NCBI GenBank assembly: GCA_022776205.1
Contig: JALFIK010000040.1
Coordinates: 1-6,663, forward strand
DNA length: 6,663 nucleotides
Reading direction: 5' to 3'
DNA from: Eubacterium sp.
Lineage (GTDB): Bacteria > Bacillota > Clostridia > Lachnospirales > Lachnospiraceae
A program made the position numbers and the translations under genes. Shown here piece by piece: positions 1-6,308 of the stretch. The stretch's first letter is position 1. Every line of letters begins with the position of its first letter. A model generated the notes under the pieces. That model was not told the DNA's origin. It searched no databases and saw nothing but the letters and a program-made list of their open reading frames with translations.

Positions 1-1245
1 AATGGAAAATTTAAAGAACAGCTTTTTCCTTTTGATACGATTCCAAGAATTATTACACCGGAAGAATTTGATGAGCTAGAGACCGGCCTTACCCAGAGGG
101 TGAATGCTCTCAATGCGTTCCTGAGGGATATTTATGGGGAAAAGAATATTTTAAAGGATGGAGTGATTCCGGAAGATTTTATTTTTTCTTCTCCGGGATA
201 TTTAAAACAATGTGAAGGTATTGCGCCTCCAAAAGGAATATACAGTCATATTTCCGGTATTGACCTTGTCCAGGCCAGAGATAAAACCTGGTATATTCTT
301 GAGGATAATTTAAGAGTTCCTTCCGGTGCATCCTATCCAATGATTGCAAGAAACCTTTGCCGGAGAGCAGCACCGGAAATATTTAAAAGACATAAAATCA
401 TTGATAATCGGAATTATGCCGATATGCTCCGGGAAATGATGGATTATTCCAATACCGGCGGTATCAATGTCATTCTCACACCGGGACGGTACAATGCAGC
501 TTACTTCGAGCATTCTTTCCTTGCAGAAAAATCCGGGGCTGTCCTGGCATTAAATTCGGATCTCGAAGTGAAAGGAGATTATCTCTATTATAAAGATTTT
601 CACGGAAAAAATCAGAAAGTGGGGGCAGTCTACCGACGGATTTCCGATGAATATCTAGATCCGATGACATTTTATGAGGAGTCATTAATCGGAATCCCAC
701 ACCTTATGGACGTCTACCGAAAAGGAAACGTAGCCATCATCAACGCACCGGGTAACGGAATTGCTGATGATAAGGGAATTTATTATTTTGTTCCGAAGAT
801 GATTGAATATTATCTGCATGAGAAACCAATCCTCAAAAATGCACCGACTTATCTTCCGTTTTATGAAGAGGATTACAAATATGTGATGGAGAATTTTAAT
901 AAGCTGGTTATTAAAGATGTGGCAGAAGCCGGTGGATATGGTGTCGTATTTGGAAATTCCCTGTCAAAAGAAGAGGCAGACAAGTTCAAGGAAACGATCA
1001 CAAAAGAAAGAAGACGTTTTATCGCACAGGAAGTTATTGATTTTATGGATATTGATATCTGTGATGAGGGAGAAATCGTGCCAAGAAAGGCAGATCTTCG
1101 TGCCTTTGTCTTGAGCGGTGAGCAGACAAAAGTGTGGCCGAGTGGTCTTACCCGTTTTTCAAGAGTGGCCGATTCCTTTATCGTAAATTCATCGCAGGGA
1201 GGAGGATTTAAAGACACATGGGTATTATCTCGCGAGAAAAAGTAA
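1..1245 (+). CDS. Circularly permuted ATP-grasp family protein (COG2308-type), 5' end outside window
   Basis: Predicted ATP-dependent carboxylate-amine ligase of the circularly permuted ATP-grasp family (DUF404/DUF407). The reading frame is open from base 1, and the translation before the first possible start (GTG at 100) already matches the family (ITPEEFDELETGLTQRVNALNAFL), so the true start lies upstream; 414 codons are visible of a usual length of about 470-480. Family landmarks in order, by visible codon number: EDNLRVPSG from 101, LTPGRYNAAYFEH near 159, YRRISDEYLDP near 212, NAPGNGIADDKG near 249, a candidate nucleotide-binding Lys 305 followed by GGYG at 311-314, DLRAFVLSG near 368, and SSQGGGFKDTWVL near the C-terminus. 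All segments look intact. The substrate is unknown; the family is predicted to form amide bonds on small molecules or peptides. The gene overlaps the next by 28 bases, so the two are probably co-translated. Family assignment is firm, the reaction is inferred. Confidence 0.93.
   Translation, partial: NGKFKEQLFPFDTIPRIITPEEFDELETGLTQRVNALNAFLRDIYGEKNILKDGVIPEDFIFSSPGYLKQCEGIAPPKGIYSHISGIDLVQARDKTWYILEDNLRVPSGASYPMIARNLCRRAAPEIFKRHKIIDNRNYADMLREMMDYSNTGGINVILTPGRYNAAYFEHSFLAEKSGAVLALNSDLEVKGDYLYYKDFHGKNQKVGAVYRRISDEYLDPMTFYEESLIGIPHLMDVYRKGNVAIINAPGNGIADDKGIYYFVPKMIEYYLHEKPILKNAPTYLPFYEEDYKYVMENFNKLVIKDVAEAGGYGVVFGNSLSKEEADKFKETITKERRRFIAQEVIDFMDIDICDEGEIVPRKADLRAFVLSGEQTKVWPSGLTRFSRVADSFIVNSSQGGGFKDTWVLSREKK
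1197..1206 (+). promoter_or_regulatory. Shine-Dalgarno site for the alpha-E gene, inside the ATP-grasp coding region
   Basis: The purine run GGGAGGAGGA ends 11 bases before the ATG at 1218. It supports that start even though it lies within the upstream gene. The same bases encode the conserved Gln-Gly-Gly-Gly of the ATP-grasp C-terminal motif. Confidence 0.75.
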
Positions 1246-1913
1246 ACAATTTATTATGGCTTGGCCGGTACAGTGAGCGGGTGTACACCACACTTCGCAT
1301 GTTTTATGTACAGTTTGATAAAATGATTGAAAATACAGAAGATGAATATACGGATTTTTGTGAAAGGCTGAATATTCCGATCATCTATACATCGAATGAA
1401 GATTTTGTGGAACGCTATTTATACGATAAGGAAAATCCGGATTCTGTTTTCAGCAATCTTCTGAGGGCTTATGACAATGCCATCGTATTAAGAGATGAGA
1501 TTGGAACCGAAACGATGGGTTATCTGCAGCTTTGTGTGTATACCATGGAAAAGTGCAGACATTCCGATGCTCCCCTTTTGGAACTGCAAAACGTTCTGGA
1601 TATGCTTCTTGCTTTCTGGGCCTGTGCCGATGACTATATTGTGGAAACAGAGACAAGAAACATTATTAAAACGGGAAAATGTATCGAACGTCTGGATCTT
1701 TACCTGCGCCTTGGCTCCGGCAAAGAAGCCATTCTCTCAGAATATCAGAAACTGGATGCCAGAATTAAGCGGTGCGGGATTGAGTATCATGATGTCGCCC
1801 TTACCCGTTTTTCGTATTTACTGTTATGTGAGAAAGAAGATCATCCGGAAACCGATGACCAGACCCTTAAACGCCGGATGATTGAAGTTCTTGAAAATAT
1901 TCTTGATTATTAA
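1218..1913 (+). CDS. Alpha-E domain protein (DUF403/COG2307-type), short form
   Basis: All-helical partner protein of the circularly permuted ATP-grasp enzymes; its biochemical role is not established. The N-terminus NNLLWLGRYSERV (residues 10-22) is the family signature, equivalent to NLYWLGRYMERA in typical members. A middle segment, NAIVLRDEIGTETMGYL, matches the conserved 'NAR.VRDQ.S.E.WE' region. The later IIKTGKCIERLDLYLRL matches the 'GR.LERAD' repeat of the signature. It is 231 residues long, clearly shorter than the roughly 300-320 of many family members, with no sign of a frameshift. No signal peptide or membrane segment is seen. The ATG at 1218 is supported by the GGGAGGAGGA site upstream and by the signature starting within the first dozen residues. 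It lies 28 bases inside the ATP-grasp gene, which suggests translational coupling and a shared complex or pathway. Confidence 0.9.
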   Translation: MGIISREKVNNLLWLGRYSERVYTTLRMFYVQFDKMIENTEDEYTDFCERLNIPIIYTSNEDFVERYLYDKENPDSVFSNLLRAYDNAIVLRDEIGTETMGYLQLCVYTMEKCRHSDAPLLELQNVLDMLLAFWACADDYIVETETRNIIKTGKCIERLDLYLRLGSGKEAILSEYQKLDARIKRCGIEYHDVALTRFSYLLLCEKEDHPETDDQTLKRRMIEVLENILDY

Positions 1914-2014
1914 GGAACGGTTGCAACTTAGTTTATTTTATGATAGCCTTTAAAACTAAAAAGAGTATAAAGTAATTTTATATGAATACGGAAAAAAATT
2001 CCGCTGGAGGTATC
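1914..2014 (+). other. AT-rich spacer between alpha-E and transglutaminase genes
   Basis: This gap of 101 bases is the longest within the left gene cluster. It contains a 7-bp inverted repeat (TTAGTTT at 1928-1934, AAACTAA at 1953-1959) with an 18-base loop and no T-tract, too weak to call a terminator. A TATAAA at 1966-1971 resembles a -10 box but no -35 box sits at a proper distance. I therefore see no convincing transcription break here and treat the five genes as one likely operon. Confidence 0.4.
2006..2010 (+). promoter_or_regulatory. Ribosome binding site deciding the transglutaminase start
   Basis: GGAGG lies four bases before the ATG at 2015. The alternative in-frame ATG at 1982 has no purine-rich site before it, so 2015 is preferred. 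Confidence 0.7.
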
Positions 2015-2812
2015 ATGAAACGAAATCATTTTGTATATAGAATGTGTTCTGATTTTTCTGCACCGGTTACGGATCACTCTTTTACATTAAAATGTATTCC
2101 GGAAACGAATCCATGCCAGAAGATTATTCTGGAAAAGCAGGATCTAAAGATGCCGGACTGGATTTCGTCCGGCAGAGATTCTTTTGGAAATTTTTACCTT
2201 TACGGTAAAGAAGAAAAGCCCCACATAAATTTCGAAGTGGTCATTGAAGGTGAGGCAGATGTGGAGAGAAAAAGAGGGTATGAGTGGTGCGGGAGAATTT
2301 TCCCCAATTGCATATATCCCACAGATTTAACCCTGTGTAATGATAAAATGATTGCTTTTTTATCGGATTGTATATCAAAAATCAAAAAGAAACAAAGGAA
2401 CTTTGAAGATACTGTTTTTTTCCTGATGCAGGAGGTTTACGGATTTATGGAATATGTGCCAGGAGTCACGACAGTAAAAACGACAGCGCGAGAGGCTTTT
2501 TCCATGAAAAAAGGAGTGTGTCAGGACTATGCGCATATTCTTTGTGGGCTATATAAAAAACTGGGATATCCATCCTGCTATGTGGCAGGTTTCATGTCAG
2601 GGGAGGGGGCTTCCCATGCCTGGGTCAGTGTCTGTGATCCGCAGACCGGTCTTTGGTATGAGATTGATCCGACGAATAATAAATGGGCTGATGATGGATA
2701 TCTTTCTGTTTCTTACGGTGCGGACAGCAGCGACTGCGTAATGAACCGGGGTCTCTACCGGGGTTTTTGTACAGAAGAACAGAAAATATCCGTACTTGTG
2801 AAAGAAAGATAA
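2015..2812 (+). CDS. Transglutaminase-like cysteine protease/transferase (COG1305-type)
   Basis: Papain-fold transglutaminase-like enzyme, 265 residues from the preferred ATG. The Cys-His-Asp triad is complete: Cys169 in KKGVCQDYAH, His201 in GASHAWV and Asp218 in YEIDPTNN. The N-terminal 100 residues fit the beta-rich domain that precedes the catalytic core in bacterial members (FGNFYLYG, INFEVVIEGEADV). Such enzymes cleave, transfer or form amide bonds through a thioester; in this neighbourhood a peptidase or transferase acting on the ATP-grasp product is the usual prediction. There is no signal peptide, so it is probably cytoplasmic. It is unusually rich in cysteine: 13 in 265 residues, most outside the active site. 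An ATG at 1982 would add 11 residues (MNTEKNSAGGI) but lacks a ribosome binding site. Fold assignment is firm; substrate is unknown. Confidence 0.92.
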   Translation: MKRNHFVYRMCSDFSAPVTDHSFTLKCIPETNPCQKIILEKQDLKMPDWISSGRDSFGNFYLYGKEEKPHINFEVVIEGEADVERKRGYEWCGRIFPNCIYPTDLTLCNDKMIAFLSDCISKIKKKQRNFEDTVFFLMQEVYGFMEYVPGVTTVKTTAREAFSMKKGVCQDYAHILCGLYKKLGYPSCYVAGFMSGEGASHAWVSVCDPQTGLWYEIDPTNNKWADDGYLSVSYGADSSDCVMNRGLYRGFCTEEQKISVLVKER

Positions 2813-2847
2813 AGAACAGAGGAAATGGAAAGCTGTTTTGCAGCGAT

Positions 2848-2852
2848 GGAGG
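2848..2852 (+). promoter_or_regulatory. Ribosome binding site deciding the first M14 gene start
   Basis: GGAGG is followed by five A residues and then ATG at 2858, an ideal spacing. Earlier in-frame ATGs at 2825 and 2846 lack a properly spaced site: AGAGGA sits almost against the one at 2825. Confidence 0.75.
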
Positions 2853-2857
2853 AAAAA

Positions 2858-3802
2858 ATGATAAAAGAAGTAGTCTCGTCCCATATGCCGGTGGATGAGG
2901 ATCTTGTTATACGGAAAAATCGTATTCTCCCTCTGAAAAAAGAGGGAAAGCCAAAGATTTTCAGTATTGTGACCGGCACCCATGGCGATGAGCTGGAAGG
3001 ACAATATGTGTGCTGGCGCTTAAACGAAATTTTAAATGCCAACCGGGATAAGCTTGCCGGAATCGTTGATATATACCCGGCATTAAATCCCCTGGGTGTT
3101 GATACGATTACCAGGGGAATTCCTATGTTTGATCTGGACATGAACCGGATCTTCCCCGGAGATGTGAACGGATCCATGGCAGAGTATATTGCGGCAGGAA
3201 TTGTGGAGGATCTTTCAAAATCGGATTTCTGTGTGGATATTCATGCAAGTAATATTTATCTGACAGAAATCCCCCAGGTCCGGATCAGTGAAGATACGGC
3301 AGAAGTACTCGTACCTTATGCCAAACATCTGAATGTGGATTTTATCTGGGTACATAGTGCAGCAACTGTTTTAGAATCCACTTTGGCACATTCATTAAAC
3401 AGCATCGGAGTTCCAACACTTGTTGTGGAGATGGGAGTCGGCATGCGAATTACAAAAAAATACGGAGAACAGTTGATTGACGGAATTTTTAATTTGATGA
3501 GTCACCTGGGAATCTGGAAAGGAGAGGTTAAGGAGGTAAGGGAACCGATTATTTCCACGGATCCTGACGATATTCTTTTTATCAATGCACCGGCAGCCGG
3601 GATTTTTTTACAGGAAGTTCCTCACTGGAAAAGGGTAAAGAAAGGACAGATTATAGGAAAAATCGTTCATCCTCTTGACGGAAGAGTTCTGTCAGAACTG
3701 CCATCAAAGGACGATGGAATTTTGTTTACGATTCGGGAATACCCTGTGGTAAATGAGGGATCTCTGATTGCCAGGATTTTAAGGAGGCCGGAAGAGTCAT
3801 GA
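2858..3802 (+). CDS. M14-family succinylglutamate desuccinylase/aspartoacylase-like deacylase, active-site residues intact
   Basis: Zinc-dependent amide hydrolase of the AstE/AspA branch of M14, 314 residues from the preferred start. The first zinc motif is HGDE (His42, Glu45) in TGTHGDELEG, and the third ligand is His129 in VDIHAS. Arg97 in DMNRIFPG is the expected substrate-binding arginine, and Glu191 in TLVVEMG is the expected catalytic glutamate. After about residue 235 comes the small C-terminal beta-barrel of the family (INAPAAGIFL, VKKGQIIGKIVHPLDG). It likely removes an acyl or aminoacyl group from an N-acyl amino acid or amide-linked product. The true substrate cannot be read from sequence; a dedicated AstE or AspA role is unlikely because no arginine-degradation genes are nearby. 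It follows the transglutaminase gene by 45 bases and overlaps the next gene by four (ATGA), so it is co-translated with its paralogue. Confidence 0.9.
   Translation: MIKEVVSSHMPVDEDLVIRKNRILPLKKEGKPKIFSIVTGTHGDELEGQYVCWRLNEILNANRDKLAGIVDIYPALNPLGVDTITRGIPMFDLDMNRIFPGDVNGSMAEYIAAGIVEDLSKSDFCVDIHASNIYLTEIPQVRISEDTAEVLVPYAKHLNVDFIWVHSAATVLESTLAHSLNSIGVPTLVVEMGVGMRITKKYGEQLIDGIFNLMSHLGIWKGEVKEVREPIISTDPDDILFINAPAAGIFLQEVPHWKRVKKGQIIGKIVHPLDGRVLSELPSKDDGILFTIREYPVVNEGSLIARILRRPEES
3781..3787 (+). promoter_or_regulatory. Shine-Dalgarno site for the second M14 gene
   Basis: AAGGAGG lies 11 bases before the ATG at 3799, within the last codons of the previous gene. The spacing is slightly long, and the ATGA overlap may aid re-initiation. 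Confidence 0.65.
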
Positions 3803-4722
3803 AAAAGAAAACGATTTATCAGCTGAATTCCCTGTACAGAGATCCGATGCGGGTGACTGGCTATACTTACGGAAAAGGCGAACCGGCAATCTGTATTATG
3901 GGGGCGCTTCGTGGAAATGAGATTCAGCAGGTATATATTTGTTCCCAGCTAAATAAACGGTTAAAGACACTCGAAAGAGAAGGAAGAATCCGTCCGGGGA
4001 AGGAGATTCTTGTTGTCCCGACAGCAAATCCGTATTCCATAAATGTGGGGAAACGATTCTGGCCGGCAGATAATACAGATATTAACCGGATGTTTCCGGG
4101 ATACAATCTGGGAGAAACAACCCAGCGGATTGCGGACGGAGTATTTGATGCGATCCGGCATTATTCCTATGGAATTCATCTGTGCAGTTTTTATATGACG
4201 GGTGCTTTCCTGCCCCACATCCGTATGATGTATACCGGTTTTGAAAATATTTCCCTGGCAGATGGTTTTGGTCTTCCTTATACTATCGTCAGAGAACCTA
4301 AGCCTTATGACACGACAACACTAAATTATAACTGGCAGATCTGGGAGACGGAAGCTTTTTCCCTGTATACCAGTGATACGGAGCAGATTAATCCAGAATC
4401 GGCACGAATTGGAGTCGAGGCAATCCTTCGTTTTATGAATTCTGTCGGGATCATTGATTATGAAAGCGAAAAAGCACAGAAAACGACGATTAAATGGGAA
4501 AAAGATATGGAAATTCTTAAAAGTGACTGTGCCGGTTTTTTACTGCCATGTGTGAAAGTCGGAGAGCAGGTTGAGAAAGGCGAACTTCTTGCAGAGATTG
4601 TTGATCCATATATGGGAGAAGTGAAAAAAGAGGTAATAGCTACCGAAAGTGGGAAAATATTCTTTGAAAGAAACAAACCGGTTGTTTATGCTAACACCGT
4701 ATTATTCCGTATTATTAAATAA
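3799..4722 (+). CDS. M14-family AstE/AspA-like paralogue, probably non-catalytic
   Basis: Second member of the same family in tandem, 307 residues. It lines up with the preceding protein along its length, including the C-terminal barrel (GFLLPCVKVGEQVEKGELLAEIVDPYMG) and the DINRMFPG motif with Arg97. The zinc motif is altered: where the first copy has HGDE this one has RGNE, so Arg38 replaces a zinc-ligand His while Glu41 is kept. His127 in GIHLCS matches the third ligand. At the catalytic strand, AFSLYTSD matches LVVEMGVG and puts Tyr190 where the catalytic Glu is expected. From there the two proteins run without gaps for 24 residues. One lost ligand and a lost base suggest a non-hydrolytic role, such as a partner or regulatory subunit of the first copy, or changed chemistry. 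My alignment was by eye; Glu183, Glu185 or Glu195 could in principle substitute. The frame is intact, so it is not a decayed gene. Confidence 0.85.
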   Translation: MKKKTIYQLNSLYRDPMRVTGYTYGKGEPAICIMGALRGNEIQQVYICSQLNKRLKTLEREGRIRPGKEILVVPTANPYSINVGKRFWPADNTDINRMFPGYNLGETTQRIADGVFDAIRHYSYGIHLCSFYMTGAFLPHIRMMYTGFENISLADGFGLPYTIVREPKPYDTTTLNYNWQIWETEAFSLYTSDTEQINPESARIGVEAILRFMNSVGIIDYESEKAQKTTIKWEKDMEILKSDCAGFLLPCVKVGEQVEKGELLAEIVDPYMGEVKKEVIATESGKIFFERNKPVVYANTVLFRIIK

Positions 4723-4747
4723 ATATTACATATGATACAAATAAGAT

Positions 4748-4767
4748 GAAAGCTGCTTGCTTTTTTT
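4748..4767 (+). terminator. Weak possible intrinsic terminator of the left operon
   Basis: AAAGC at 4749-4753 can pair with GCTTT at 4759-4763 around a five-base loop, running straight into a seven-T tract (4761-4767). The stem is only 5 bp with two G-C pairs, so termination would be inefficient. No stronger candidate exists between 4723 and 4834. Confidence 0.3.
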
Positions 4768-4785
4768 ATGCAAAATAGTTATAAT
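4757..4785 (+). promoter_or_regulatory. Sigma-A type promoter for the amino acid ABC transporter operon
   Basis: A perfect TATAAT at 4780-4785 is preceded, after exactly 17 bases, by TTGCTT (4757-4762), which matches the first three bases of the TTGACA consensus. Transcription would begin near 4792, leaving an AT-rich leader of about 43 bases with no visible riboswitch or operator. The -35 region overlaps the possible terminator. Confidence 0.7.
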
Positions 4786-4820
4786 AATAAAGTGAGTAAT
4801 AAAAGAATAAGAATTAAGAA

Positions 4821-4828
4821 AGGAAGGA
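4821..4828 (+). promoter_or_regulatory. Shine-Dalgarno site for the binding-protein gene
   Basis: AGGAAGGA ends six bases before the ATG at 4835, a near-optimal spacing that confirms the start. Confidence 0.7.
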
Positions 4829-4834
4829 TACGCA

Positions 4835-5623
4835 ATGAAAAAATTCTTATCTATCGCTTTAGCAGCTGTTATGATGCTTTCATTAGCAGCATGCGGAAGC
4901 AGTTCAAACAAGGCAGAATCCAGTACAGAAGGAAGTTCATCTGACAAAAAGTATGTAATCGCTACAGATACTACTTTTGCACCGTTTGAATTTACAAATG
5001 ACAACGGAGAATTTGTCGGCATTGATGTTGACATTTTAGCGGCAATCGCGAAAGACCAGGGATTTAAGTATGAATTAAACTCTCTTGGATTTGATGCCGC
5101 TGTTGCAGCATTAGAGTCCGGACAGGCAGACGGTACGATTGCCGGAATGTCCATCACAGATGAAAGAAAAGAGAAATATGATTTCTCGGAAGCTTATTAC
5201 GATTCTTATGTAGCAGTTGCTGCAAAAGATGGTGGTGATGTGAATAGTTATGCAGATTTAAATGGTAAGAAAGTTGCTGCAAAGACAGGTACACAGGGTG
5301 CTGACTGTGCAGAATCTTTAAAAGACAAATATGGATTTGAAATCACATATTTTGATGATTCTGCAACAATGTATCAGGATGTATTAACCGGAAATACGGT
5401 TGCATGTTTTGAAGATCAGCCGGTAATGGCTTACGGTATCTCCCAGGGTAACGGCCTTAAGATTATCGAAGAAGAGAAAGATGATTTCTCCACACCTTAT
5501 GGATTTGCTGTATTAAAGGGAAAGAATGCCGAACTTCTTAAGATGTTTAACGATGGTCTTAAGAACATCAAGGAAGACGGCACCTACGACGAAATCGTTG
5601 CAAAATACACAGAAGCGAAATAA
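4835..5623 (+). CDS. Polar amino acid ABC transporter, substrate-binding lipoprotein (GlnH-like, SBP family 3)
   Basis: Extracytoplasmic receptor that captures an amino acid and delivers it to the permease encoded next. Residues 1-20 are a lipoprotein signal peptide (MKKFLSIALAAVMMLSLAAC), with lipobox LAAC and the lipid-modified Cys20, followed by a Ser-rich linker to about residue 38. The mature domain starts with YVIATDTTFAPFEF and GIDVDILAAIAK, as in E. coli GlnH. Arg111 in SITDERKEKYDFS and Asp194 in FEDQP match the residues that bind the ligand carboxylate and amino groups. The sequence ends with NIKEDGTYDEIVAKY, the family C-terminal helix. Total length is 262 residues, normal for the family. 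Cys158 and Cys191 both lie in the second lobe; whether they form a disulfide is unknown. Glutamine or another polar amino acid is the likely ligand, but the exact specificity cannot be fixed by eye. Confidence 0.95.
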   Translation: MKKFLSIALAAVMMLSLAACGSSSNKAESSTEGSSSDKKYVIATDTTFAPFEFTNDNGEFVGIDVDILAAIAKDQGFKYELNSLGFDAAVAALESGQADGTIAGMSITDERKEKYDFSEAYYDSYVAVAAKDGGDVNSYADLNGKKVAAKTGTQGADCAESLKDKYGFEITYFDDSATMYQDVLTGNTVACFEDQPVMAYGISQGNGLKIIEEEKDDFSTPYGFAVLKGKNAELLKMFNDGLKNIKEDGTYDEIVAKYTEAK

Positions 5624-5625
5624 TC

Positions 5626-5631
5626 AAGGGG
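5626..5631 (+). promoter_or_regulatory. Ribosome binding site deciding the permease start
   Basis: AAGGGG lies eight bases before the ATG at 5640. A longer in-frame reading from 5526 would overlap the binding-protein gene by about 100 bases and has no family character, so it is rejected. Confidence 0.65.
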
Positions 5632-5639
5632 TTTTACCT

Positions 5640-6308
5640 ATGAATCTATTTGGAGTATTAAGTGAGGTTTATCCAACTTTACTGGATGGACTTGGCATGA
5701 CAGTTAAGATTACGGTTTTATCATTGATCATTGCATTGGTCATCGGTATTTTCGTTTGTCTTATGAATATTTCCAACAACGTAGTGCTGCGCGGAATTGC
5801 AAAATTTTACATCTGGCTGATTCGTGGTACACCGATGCTTGTGCAGGCATTCTATTTCTACTTTGCCCTGCCACAACTCATTCAGGCAATCACAGGCTCC
5901 CAGTTCCGTATTACGGTATTTACCGCCAGCCTGGTAACACTTGCTCTGAATGCGGGAGCCTACATCTCCGAGATATTCCGTGGATCGATTGAGTCGGTAA
6001 ATAAAGGGCAGATGGAAGCTGCACGAAGTCTGGGATTAAGCTATGCAAAATCCATGCAGAAGATTATTCTCCCACAGGCTGTAAGAATTTGTCTTCCGTC
6101 TCTTGTTAACCAGTTCATCATTACGTTAAAGGATTCTACGATTCTTTATGCCATCGGTTTATCCGAGGTTATGTACCATGCCAAGATTTATGTTGGAAGA
6201 ACAATGGAATCATTCGCTACCTATACATGGGTTGCAATTTTCTTCCTCCTGATAGTGACAGTTTTGTCATTTATCTCAAGTCAGGTTGAAAGGAGGATGA
6301 ATGCATAA
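5640..6308 (+). CDS. Amino acid ABC transporter permease (HisM/GlnP-type)
   Basis: Membrane subunit of a polar amino acid importer, 222 residues, typical for the family. Hydrophobic segments lie at about residues 20-42, 56-82, 91-110, 160-175 and 195-215, consistent with five transmembrane helices. RGTPMLVQ at 62-69 is the family hallmark. The EAA loop that docks on the ATPase runs from Glu126-Ala-Ala through Gly132 to Leu144-Pro145 (EAARSLGLS...IILPQA). The gene begins 16 bases after the binding-protein stop and ends with a TAATG overlap with the ATPase start, so the three genes form one transcription unit. A single permease gene suggests a homodimeric membrane pore. The true N-terminus is MNLFGVLSEVYPTLLDG. 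Confidence 0.95.
   Translation: MNLFGVLSEVYPTLLDGLGMTVKITVLSLIIALVIGIFVCLMNISNNVVLRGIAKFYIWLIRGTPMLVQAFYFYFALPQLIQAITGSQFRITVFTASLVTLALNAGAYISEIFRGSIESVNKGQMEAARSLGLSYAKSMQKIILPQAVRICLPSLVNQFIITLKDSTILYAIGLSEVMYHAKIYVGRTMESFATYTWVAIFFLLIVTVLSFISSQVERRMNA
6289..6297 (+). promoter_or_regulatory. Shine-Dalgarno site for the ATPase gene
   Basis: AAAGGAGGA ends ten bases before the ATG at 6308. ATGs at 6297 (in the permease frame) and 6301 lead only to stops within a few codons, so 6308 is the start. Confidence 0.75.

Noticed and set aside
1495..1881. Plus-strand 128-codon open frame within the alpha-E gene
   Set aside because: It is an out-of-frame shadow; the alpha-E frame carries the family motifs and a ribosome binding site.
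1939..1971. Possible internal promoter before the transglutaminase gene (TATGAT at 1939, TATAAA at 1966)
   Set aside because: No -35 element lies 16-18 bases upstream of either box; TTGCAA at 1921 is 12 or 39 bases away.
2597..3177. Two overlapping minus-strand open frames of 135 and 140 codons
   Set aside because: They lie antisense to the transglutaminase and M14 genes, both with intact catalytic motifs, and show no recognisable domain.
4792..4834. Possible riboswitch in the transporter leader
   Set aside because: The leader is about 43 bases, almost all A and T, with no stems and no room for a known aptamer.
4726..5157. Minus-strand open frame of 143 codons over the operon boundary and binding-protein gene
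   Set aside because: It is antisense to a clear lipoprotein gene with signal peptide and family motifs, has no family character, and its frame mirrors the coding bias of the sense gene.
5626..5639. Small hairpin (GGT/ACC) covering the permease ribosome binding site
   Set aside because: It has only three base pairs plus a wobble, too weak to act as a translational switch.
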